A DNA stretch of 64,000 nt, taken from Bifidobacterium platyrrhinorum (lineage in GTDB: Bacteria; Actinomycetota; Actinomycetes; Actinomycetales; Bifidobacteriaceae). Positions 35,264 to 43,571 of the stretch are shown one piece after another. Positions within the stretch are counted from its first letter, which is position 1. Every line of letters begins with the position of its first letter. The position numbers and the translations under genes were made by a program. The stretch lies in assembly GCF_010667645.1 (NCBI RefSeq), contig NZ_WHZV01000006.1:102837-166836 (forward strand), read 5' to 3'. Under the pieces are notes generated by a model, which was not told the origin of the DNA, made no database searches, and saw only the letters and a list, made by a program, of their open reading frames with translations.

Positions 35264-36070
35264 ATGGCGGAGGGCGTTCCCAAATACGTCGCGGTCAGGG
35301 ACAACCTGCGGCAGCGCGCCCGGGCCATGCGGCCGGGGGAGAAGCTGCCGGCCGAACCCGAGCTGTGCGAGCGGTACGGGGTCAGCCGCATCACGCTGCG
35401 CCATGCCATCGGTGACCTCATCCAGGAGGGGCTGCTCGTGCGCGAGCAGGGGCGCGGCACCTTCCGCACCGAGACCGCGGCGGACGGCTCCGGCCCCGGC
35501 GGTGCGGCCGGCGCACGTGCCGGTGGCGGAACGGGCGGCGCGGGTGCGCAGAGGCAGTCGCTCGGCAGCACGATCATGGGCTTCTTCCGCCAACAGGCCA
35601 CGCTCGGCAACGTGGTGAGCACGAAGGTCCTCGACAACAGCATCGTGCGCAACGCCAAGGCCGCCGAACGGCTCGGGCTCGACGCGGACGCCGATCTCAT
35701 CCGGCTCGAGCGGCTGCGTCTGATCGGCGACGCGCCGCGCCAGCACGTGGTCACGTTCCTCGCCGCCGCGCGCTTCCCGAAGGTGCATGACGACGGCTTC
35801 ACGGCCGATTCGCTGTACGAATACCTCGAACGCACCTACGCGGTCAACCTCGTGGAGAACGACGTGACCGTGCGCGTGCGCGTGCTCGACGGCCGCATGG
35901 CCTGGTATTTCGGCGTGCCGGACGGCACCCCGGTGCTCGAGACGGAGTCGACGGTGAAGGACGAATTCGGCGCGATCATCGCGTACAACACCTCCCTTGA
36001 ATCGCCCGACGCCAGCGAGGTCTCGTTCGTGGTGCGCACCGGTAGCGACTCCGTTTCGATGAAGCTGTGA
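35264..36070 (+). CDS. GntR-family (HutC/UTRA) transcriptional regulator
   Basis: The protein has 268 residues. The winged HTH at residues ~5-72 reads LPAEPELCERYGVSRITLRHAI with LVREQGRGTF. A Gly/Ala-rich linker and a UTRA effector-binding domain (HVVTFLAAARFP, VLETESTVKDEFGAIIAYNTS) follow. AAAGGAG precedes the ATG. It probably represses the upstream ascorbate-type PTS genes in response to a phosphorylated sugar, and itself through the tandem 17-bp motif. Confidence 0.92.
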   Translation: MAEGVPKYVAVRDNLRQRARAMRPGEKLPAEPELCERYGVSRITLRHAIGDLIQEGLLVREQGRGTFRTETAADGSGPGGAAGARAGGGTGGAGAQRQSLGSTIMGFFRQQATLGNVVSTKVLDNSIVRNAKAAERLGLDADADLIRLERLRLIGDAPRQHVVTFLAAARFPKVHDDGFTADSLYEYLERTYAVNLVENDVTVRVRVLDGRMAWYFGVPDGTPVLETESTVKDEFGAIIAYNTSLESPDASEVSFVVRTGSDSVSMKL

Positions 36071-36170
36071 CGTGGGTCGCGGACGGCGGTGTGTCGCGGT
36101 TTGGCCGGCACCGTGACGATGCGGTTTTGCGTTTTCCCGCATTGGGCAGACCTCGGCGAAACGCCCATGC

Positions 36171-36211
36171 GAAAGCGCTTTCCTTGCATGGCTCGGAACG
36201 CTGTGTATAGT
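36171..36211 (+). promoter_or_regulatory. msmK promoter with LacI-type operator
   Basis: The perfect palindrome GAAAGCGCTTTC (36171-36182), typical of LacI-family sugar regulators, abuts a -35 TTGCAT (36184-36189). A 16-bp spacer leads to the -10 TATAGT (36206-36211). This is one of the clearest promoters in the window. Confidence 0.75.
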
Positions 36212-36217
36212 GAAGCG

Positions 36218-36395
36218 CAGGTTCGGCGGGAACAATCCCACCGCTCCGAACACAAGTAAACGCTGAGGTTTGCAGGTTACCGGGGTCGCAGCGATGCGAT
36301 GACAGTGACGAACGGATCAAAGCACAGAAACCGCAAGTAATCCCTTTACAACGGATCGTGAGGCACGTACCTGCCTCTGAAAGGATGAATCAATC
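36218..36395 (+). promoter_or_regulatory. Long structured 5' leader of msmK
   Basis: About 180 nt separate the predicted transcription start from the ATG. GTTCGG...CCGAAC with an inner GGG/CCC forms one hairpin near 36221-36252. GAGGCA/TGCCTC forms another at 36359-36376, immediately before the GAAAGGATG ribosome-binding region. No terminator is present, so any control would act on translation or stability. Confidence 0.5.
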
Positions 36396-37523
<1,128 letters not shown>

Positions 37524-37618
37524 TCGGCCGATATAAGACTTGGTCGGCTCGCCGTTGTCGGTGAACCGGCCAACCATTACACGAGACGTCTCTCTTCCTC
37601 TCTACTCCGTCTCGTGGA

Positions 37619-37651
37619 GAAAGCCCCGCTGCGTTGCGGGGCTTTCTTTTT
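37619..37651 (+). terminator. Intrinsic terminator of msmK
   Basis: GAAAGCCCCGC / GCGGGGCTTTC forms an 11-bp perfect stem with a 6-nt loop, followed by TTTTTG. Confidence 0.95.
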
Positions 37652-37812
37652 GCCCGCCGCGGGCTCCGGGGCGGCCCGCCTCGTGCCGGGCCCGACGGCC
37701 CGATTATCGGGGCGGAACGGGGCTTGCGGGTCCGCATCATCGCCGCGTTACACTGGGCGGTGAGAAGCATTCACAGCGACAGCGGTAAGTCGCGGGGAGA
37801 GAAGAGCACCCT

Positions 37813-40584
37813 ATGCAATGTCCGAAATGTCATTTCGATAACGACGACCAATCATCCTTCTGCGTGGAATGCGGCGCGAAACTGCCAGTGGCGGACTCCG
37901 ACGCGACCGTCGCCTCGGGCGGCGTACCGCTGCCGGACGGCACGCCCGCCGCGTCCGATCACGCGGCGCAACCCGGCACGGTGCCGGTGCCGTTGCCCGA
38001 CGGCGCCCGGTCCGCGCCCGAAACCCAGCCCGCCGCCGAGCCTGCCGCCGGGGCCGAACCGGATTCCGGGGCCGGTGAAGAAGCGGCCGGCGATTCGCCC
38101 GAAACGGCACCCGATGCGGACACCGCCGCCACCACGCCGATCGCGCCCGTCCCGTTGCCCGACGCGGATGCGTCGGCGGCCGTACCGGAGACGCCGGCCG
38201 TGCCGGTGCCGGACGGCGTCGCGGCGGCAACGGCGGCAACGGCCGCAACACCGGTTCCCGCGCCCGCGGCCGGTCCTGCCGCTCCCGCGCCCGCGGCAGC
38301 CGCCGCGCGCAAACCGCGTCCGAAGTGGATGATCCCGGCGATCGTGGCCGCCGTCGTGGCCGTGGTGGCCGCGATCGTGGGCGTGTGCGTCTACTTCTTC
38401 GTCATCAAGCCGTCGCAGAGCATCGGCTTCCAGTCCACCGTGCACGCCGCCGCCACCGACATGCCGCGCGTGTGCCGCGACCTGCTCGGCAGCGACGGCG
38501 ACGTGTCGCAGGCGTTCGGCGTGAACGTCACCGCCGCCGAGCCGGGAAGCGACGAGGCCGACAACGGTGTGTGCGTCTACCGCGAGGACGGCGGCACCGC
38601 GCACAACGTGTACATCGGGTACACGCAAGGCGCCACGAAGGCCAGGGTGCAGGGCACCTCGGCCAACAAGCGCTACCGCATCTACCTCGCGGACAACGAC
38701 TCCATCGTGAAGAACGGCGAGGCCGCGCAGCGTGCCGCCGACCTGTTCGGCAAGTCCGCGTCCCGCCTGACCGACGATTCGCAGGAATGGTCCTCCAAGC
38801 TGCCCACCATCGACTCCGGCAGCGTGGTGATCCCGAAGCAGACGGTCTGCAAGAACGGCCCGTGCACCGCGTTCCCGCAGGAGAACGGCGGTTCGTCCGA
38901 TAAGAACGGTTCGTCCGACGGCAACAACGGGTCCAACGGTTCCGGTTCCGACAAGAACGGCTCCGGCAACGAATCCGGCAACGGCTCCGGCGACTCCGAC
39001 ATCCCCGCGGTGGGCGACTCCACGCCCGTCGCATACGCCTACGACTCCTCGCTGGCCCTGCTCGATAAACCGATCGCCGTCAAGGCGAAGCTCGACGACG
39101 GTTCCGTCTCCTACGTGAAGCCGGCCGACGGCCAGACGTTCCTCACGCTCGACTTCCGCCGCGCGCCCGCCAACGACTGCGACGAATCGGTGTGCTCCTG
39201 GAGCGCGAAACCCTCCGACAAGGCGACCCTGACCGTCGCCGGCAAGGCCTCGAAGGACGCGGACAACGTGCTCGCCGGCGTGGTCAAGAGCGATCGCCGC
39301 GCCCACGGCACGTTCGTCGCCTCCACCTCCGACTCCGACCCGCGCATCGAACTGTCCGTGACCGGCGACGGCAAGACGTACACGACCAAGCTGGACGTGA
39401 ACGCCACGAAGACGAAGACCGCCGACGACCAGCTGCGCGAGACCGCCAAGACCAAGGCGGTCGAAAGCCTCAAGGGCAACGGCAAGATGTGCCCGTCGAG
39501 CTGCACCGCCACCGGCGCCGTGCTGTTCGACCATCCGGTGTGGGGGCGCACCGCCGTGGTCACGCTCGGCGTGGGCGGCGAGAACGGCACCGCACCCGGC
39601 ATGTCCAACGTGAAGACGTACTCGGAGGGCTACGCGTACGCCATCGTGCCGCGCAGCGGGCAGGCGATGTACGGCCGCAGCGAGATTCCCGGCACCTACG
39701 AGCCGGCGCTGTCCATCGTGCCGGTGATGGACGCGGTGGACAAGGCCGGGCACATCGCGCTGGCCACGTTCTCCCACGCCAACGACGGCGAGTTGGACGA
39801 GCCGCTCGTGCTCGAACCGCAGGCGGACGGCACGCTCAAGAACGTCTCGCCCGATCCGGACAAGGCGAACGACGGCAACGGCGTGTGCCTGGCGACCATG
39901 TCCTCCGCCGGTGACCTCGACAAGAACGGCGTCGCCGCGTACACGTACAGCGGCAGCAACTGCTACACCAGCCTCGGCTATGACCGCAAGTGGACGTGGA
40001 GCGACGGCGGCTGGAAGGACTCCGCCGCGCCGCTGAGCGAGGCCACGGCCAAGAACAACGCGCTGTACATCGCGTACGTGCTGTACGGCGACTACGGCGT
40101 GGGCCCGAGCTCGGACGACCTGATCCCGGTGCTCTCGCCGAATGCGAACATCTACTCCTACGACACCTGCTCGGTCAAGCCGGCGTCGCAGGTGGGCGCC
40201 ACCAGCCTGCACGGGGCGTCCGATGTGCTGCGCACGTCGTTGGAGACGCACTTCTTCTTCATGAGCTCCTCCAAGGGCGGGGACGACCTGTTCGCGCCGG
40301 CGAAGTACGATTCGACCGCCTGCCAGCAGTACCAGACGCCGAGCGGCATCAGCGGCCTCGGCGGCGCGGGCCCCAAGGGCAGCGTCTCGCTGGGCGACGT
40401 CAGCTACGACGCCTCGTCGCGCACGGCCACCATCGCCAGCACGACCCGGTGGACGGCGATGACCGGTTCGAATTCCAGCGATCCCGGCAATACCAGCGGC
40501 ACGATCACCATCACGCTCGACGACAACGGCCTGCTGCTCAAGGCCGGCGCCACGAACTGGGGCTTCCCGTCGACGGGCTTCTGA
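37813..40584 (+). CDS. Zinc-ribbon membrane protein with large extracytoplasmic domain, function unknown
   Basis: The protein has 923 residues. A cytoplasmic zinc ribbon (CPKC...FCVECGAKL, residues 3-24) is followed by an Ala/Pro-rich linker with repeated VPLPDG motifs. One membrane helix (~176-199, MIPAIVAAVVAVVAAIVGVCVYFFVI) precedes the large extracytoplasmic part, which includes a Ser/Asn/Gly linker near residues 355-396 and paired cysteines (VCRDLLG, CPSSCTATG, DECDESVCSW-like). I do not recognise the outer domains. The layout (zinc ribbon, proline-rich linker, helix, exported domain) recurs in actinobacterial envelope proteins of unknown role. Preceded by a msmK terminator and its own promoter region. 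Confidence 0.85.
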   Translation: MQCPKCHFDNDDQSSFCVECGAKLPVADSDATVASGGVPLPDGTPAASDHAAQPGTVPVPLPDGARSAPETQPAAEPAAGAEPDSGAGEEAAGDSPETAPDADTAATTPIAPVPLPDADASAAVPETPAVPVPDGVAAATAATAATPVPAPAAGPAAPAPAAAAARKPRPKWMIPAIVAAVVAVVAAIVGVCVYFFVIKPSQSIGFQSTVHAAATDMPRVCRDLLGSDGDVSQAFGVNVTAAEPGSDEADNGVCVYREDGGTAHNVYIGYTQGATKARVQGTSANKRYRIYLADNDSIVKNGEAAQRAADLFGKSASRLTDDSQEWSSKLPTIDSGSVVIPKQTVCKNGPCTAFPQENGGSSDKNGSSDGNNGSNGSGSDKNGSGNESGNGSGDSDIPAVGDSTPVAYAYDSSLALLDKPIAVKAKLDDGSVSYVKPADGQTFLTLDFRRAPANDCDESVCSWSAKPSDKATLTVAGKASKDADNVLAGVVKSDRRAHGTFVASTSDSDPRIELSVTGDGKTYTTKLDVNATKTKTADDQLRETAKTKAVESLKGNGKMCPSSCTATGAVLFDHPVWGRTAVVTLGVGGENGTAPGMSNVKTYSEGYAYAIVPRSGQAMYGRSEIPGTYEPALSIVPVMDAVDKAGHIALATFSHANDGELDEPLVLEPQADGTLKNVSPDPDKANDGNGVCLATMSSAGDLDKNGVAAYTYSGSNCYTSLGYDRKWTWSDGGWKDSAAPLSEATAKNNALYIAYVLYGDYGVGPSSDDLIPVLSPNANIYSYDTCSVKPASQVGATSLHGASDVLRTSLETHFFFMSSSKGGDDLFAPAKYDSTACQQYQTPSGISGLGGAGPKGSVSLGDVSYDASSRTATIASTTRWTAMTGSNSSDPGNTSGTITITLDDNGLLLKAGATNWGFPSTGF

Positions 40585-40713
40585 CGGTCGACGCCCCGGC
40601 GATATGCCCGCCCGGCGTCCCGATAGGCGAAGTGCCGGCGCGCTCCCCGCAAGGAACGCGCCGGCACTTCGCATACGCGGGCGTTGGGCTGGGGTGCTGG
40701 GACAATGACCCTT

Positions 40714-41712
40714 ATGGTTACGAAGAAAGGACCGACCAAGGGGTCGGGTGGCAAGCATAGGAACGCGCTCCGCGGCAAGGGACCGACGCCCAAGGCCGAG
40801 GATCGCGTGTATCACAAGGCGTACGCGGCGAAGAAGGCCTCCGACCGCCGCAGGATGTCCGATCCGAGGCTCGCGGCGCGTCGTCGCGTCGACAAGTTCT
40901 CCTCGGCGGACACCTCCGATCTGGTGTTCGGCCGCAACTCGGTGCTCGAGGCGCTGCGCGTGGGCGTGCCGAGCTCGACGCTGTACGTGCTGTCGCGCAT
41001 CGAGCACGACGACCGCACCCGCGAGATCGTCAAGCTGGCGGGCGTGCAGGGCCTGCACATGCTGGAGGCGGACCGTCTGGAGATGGACCGCATCGCCCGT
41101 TCCGGCAACCATCAGGGCGTGATCCTCAAGGTGCAGCCGTACCAGTACTCCTCGCTCGCGGAACTCGCCGACCGTGCGGACAAGAAGTCGCGCGCGATGG
41201 AGGCCGCGAACTCGGCGGCCGCCCGCATCGGCGCGCGCCCGCTGTTCATCGCGCTCGACGGCGTGACCGACCCGCAGAACCTGGGCGCGGTGATCCGTTC
41301 CGCCGCCGCGTTCGGCGCGAACGGCGTGATCCTGCCGGAGCGTCGCTCCGCCTCGGTGAACGCCGCCGCGTGGAAGGTGTCGGCCGGCGCGGCCGCGCAC
41401 CTGCCGGTGTGCCGCGTCGTGAACCTGACGAAGGCCATCGAAAGCCTCAAGGAGCGCGGCTACTACGCGGTCGCGCTGGACGGCGGCGGCGACAAGCTGG
41501 TCGGCGAGACCGGTTTCGAGACCGATCCGCTGGTCGTGGTGCTCGGTTCGGAAGGCAAGGGCGTGAGCCGTCTCGTGCGCGAGGCGTGCGACGCGGTCGC
41601 CGGCATCCCGATCTCCAGCCAGGTCGAATCGCTCAACGCGTCCGTGGCGGCGGGCATCAGCCTGTACTCGGTCGCGAACGCGCGCCGCAAGGCCGGCGAG
41701 GCGGCCAAGTAA
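40714..41712 (+). CDS. rlmB: 23S rRNA 2'-O-methyltransferase, TrmH/SpoU family (RlmB-like)
   Basis: The protein has 332 residues. A basic N-terminus leads to the substrate-binding domain starting LVFGRNSVLEALR, then the SPOUT catalytic domain with its three motifs: DPQNLGAVIRSAAAFGANGV, VVVLGSEGKGVSRLV and IPISSQVESLNASVAAGISL. It most likely methylates a guanosine in 23S rRNA domain V. ATG at 40714 has no ribosome binding site but lies 7 nt after GACAAT, pointing to a leaderless mRNA; ATG at 40705 is in frame. Confidence 0.93.
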   Translation: MVTKKGPTKGSGGKHRNALRGKGPTPKAEDRVYHKAYAAKKASDRRRMSDPRLAARRRVDKFSSADTSDLVFGRNSVLEALRVGVPSSTLYVLSRIEHDDRTREIVKLAGVQGLHMLEADRLEMDRIARSGNHQGVILKVQPYQYSSLAELADRADKKSRAMEAANSAAARIGARPLFIALDGVTDPQNLGAVIRSAAAFGANGVILPERRSASVNAAAWKVSAGAAAHLPVCRVVNLTKAIESLKERGYYAVALDGGGDKLVGETGFETDPLVVVLGSEGKGVSRLVREACDAVAGIPISSQVESLNASVAAGISLYSVANARRKAGEAAK

Positions 41713-41847
41713 GGAAAGCCGCGCGGGCCGTCGGCGATAGACGGGCAGGGCATGGCCGGGCGCGGTCCCGGACATGCCCGGGCGCGGCAAACAGGTACAA
41801 CCAGGTCACATAGGCATAACCAGGCAACAAGGTAGGTAGGCACGACG

Positions 41848-43263
41848 ATGCAAGCATCGATGAATCTGTCGAAACTGGATCCGCGCGCGGCGAAGGCGAC
41901 GAGCGTCCTCGCCGAGGCCGAGACCCCCGGCAACGCGGAGCCCCGGGCCCTGAACATCACGGCGGCGAGCTCGAACCCGAAGATGTTCACCCTGCCGTGG
42001 CACAAGCCGCTCGCCACCTGGCCGGAGGACCTGCTCGCCAACCTGCCGCGCGGCATCTCCCGCCACGTGGTGCGCTTCGTGCACGTCGGCGACGAGGTGT
42101 ACGCGATGAAGGAGATCACGCGGCAGATGGCCGAGCGCGAGTACGAGATCCTGCGCCGCCTGCAGAAGCTCGAACTGCCGGCCGTGCGCCCGGTCGCCGT
42201 GGTGACGGGACGCCACAACAAGGAGGGCGAGCCGCTCGAGGCGATCCTCGTGACGAAGCACCTCAAGTTCTCGCTGCCGTACCGCGCCCTGTTCGCCCGC
42301 AACCTGCGCCCGGACACGGCCGAGCGTCTCATCGACGCGCTGGCCGTGCTGCTCGTGCGCCTGCACCTGGCCGGCTTCTACTGGGGCGACGTGTCCCTGT
42401 CGAACGTGCTGTTCCTGCGCGACGCCGACGCGTTCTCCGCGTTCCTCGTGGACGCCGAGACCGGCGACCTGCAGGTGAACCTCACCGAGGGACAGCGCGA
42501 ATACGACATCGACCTGGCGCGCACGAACATCATCGGCGAACTCATGGATCTGAGCTCCGGCCAGCTGCTGCCCAGCGACGTGGACGAGATCGAGGTCGGC
42601 AACCGCCTGGTCGAGCGCTACCACTCGCTGTGGAGCGCGCTGACCGACACCGACAAGTTCGGCCCGGACGAGATGTGGAAGATCGAGAAGCGCGTCAACA
42701 AGCTCAACGAGCTCGGCTTCGACGTGGACGAGCTGGAGATGAAGACCGACGAGGACGGCAAGCGCGTGCTCGTGCGCCCGCGCGTCGTGGACGCCGGCTA
42801 TGCGAACCGCAAGCTGCTGCGCCTCACCGGCCTCGACGTGCAGGAGAACCAGGCCCGTCGCCTGCTCAACGACCTCGACGCCTACCGTGCCTCCACGTGG
42901 CGCGAGGGCGAGGATCTGGAGATCGTCGCCACCGACTGGATGCGCGAGGTGTTCGAGCCGACCGTGCGTTCGATCCCGCGCGAATACCGTTCGCAGATCG
43001 AACCGGCCCAGTTCTTCCACGAGGTGCTCACCCACCGTTGGTTCCTCGCCGAGAAGGCCGGCCACGACGTGCCGATGAGCCAGGCCGTGACCAGCTACAT
43101 CGAGGACGTGCTGCCCGGCCAGATGCTCGACAAGAAGGACATCGACACCCTCCTTGAGGAGGCCGATTCCGGCGTCGTCGACGACGAGTACACCTACAAC
43201 GACCCCGACGACGACGGCTACAACCCCGACTTCGACCCCGACGCGGCCGTCTGGAGCCACTGA
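41848..43263 (+). CDS. DUF4032 domain protein, kinase-like
   Basis: The protein has 471 residues with AGGTAGGTAGG before the ATG. The N-terminal half resembles lipopolysaccharide/aminoglycoside-type kinases (VYAMKEITRQMAEREYEILR, then LHLAGFYWGDVSLSNVLF and FLVDAETGDL, equivalent to the catalytic-loop and metal-binding regions). The C-terminal half is the actinobacterial DUF4032 domain. The acidic C-terminal tail is DDEYTYNDPDDDGYNPDFDP. The kinase-like motifs look intact enough for activity, but the substrate is unknown. The gene follows the rRNA methyltransferase gene by 135 bp and ends in a strong terminator. Confidence 0.88.
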   Translation: MQASMNLSKLDPRAAKATSVLAEAETPGNAEPRALNITAASSNPKMFTLPWHKPLATWPEDLLANLPRGISRHVVRFVHVGDEVYAMKEITRQMAEREYEILRRLQKLELPAVRPVAVVTGRHNKEGEPLEAILVTKHLKFSLPYRALFARNLRPDTAERLIDALAVLLVRLHLAGFYWGDVSLSNVLFLRDADAFSAFLVDAETGDLQVNLTEGQREYDIDLARTNIIGELMDLSSGQLLPSDVDEIEVGNRLVERYHSLWSALTDTDKFGPDEMWKIEKRVNKLNELGFDVDELEMKTDEDGKRVLVRPRVVDAGYANRKLLRLTGLDVQENQARRLLNDLDAYRASTWREGEDLEIVATDWMREVFEPTVRSIPREYRSQIEPAQFFHEVLTHRWFLAEKAGHDVPMSQAVTSYIEDVLPGQMLDKKDIDTLLEEADSGVVDDEYTYNDPDDDGYNPDFDPDAAVWSH

Positions 43264-43315
43264 GCGGATAGTCCGGTGGACCGTCCGTAGGCCAACCGGT
43301 CATCCCGGGCATTGC

Positions 43316-43356
43316 GGTTCCCTCCATGGCAAACCATGGAGGGAACCGTGTTTTTA
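43316..43356 (+). terminator. Intrinsic terminator after DUF4032 gene
   Basis: GGTTCCCTCCATGG / CCATGGAGGGAACC is a perfect 14-bp stem with a CAAA loop (43316-43347), followed by GTGTTTTTA. Confidence 0.93.
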
Positions 43357-43571
43357 GGGGAAGGGCCCCGGCGCCCCCGGGCGACACGCGGTGGGCAACG
43401 GGCTGCGGCATGTCGGTGCCGGTACGGGAAAACGTGTGGAATAATGGGGCCACATGCTTCGGCGGCAGTCGCGCCGAAGCCCATAACCGCGCAGCATGCG
43501 GGCCGTCGGGGAGACAACCGGCGTGCATTCCCGTGTGCTGACTACTCCGCGGCTATACCAAGGAGATCACC
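43357..43571 (+). promoter_or_regulatory. Upstream region and structured leader of the P-type ATPase gene
   Basis: GAATAATGG near 43438 is -10-like. A perfect 9-bp hairpin GCTTCGGCG / CGCCGAAGC (43456-43480, 7-nt loop) lies in the putative leader, about 90 nt before the AAGGAG and ATG. I checked it by eye against manganese, magnesium and thiamine riboswitch signatures and found no match. Confidence 0.4.

Noticed and set aside
37852..41790. 1312-codon minus-strand open frame
   Set aside because: It spans two convincing plus-strand genes (zinc-ribbon protein and rRNA methyltransferase) and an intergenic region; composition is that of high-GC antisense frames.
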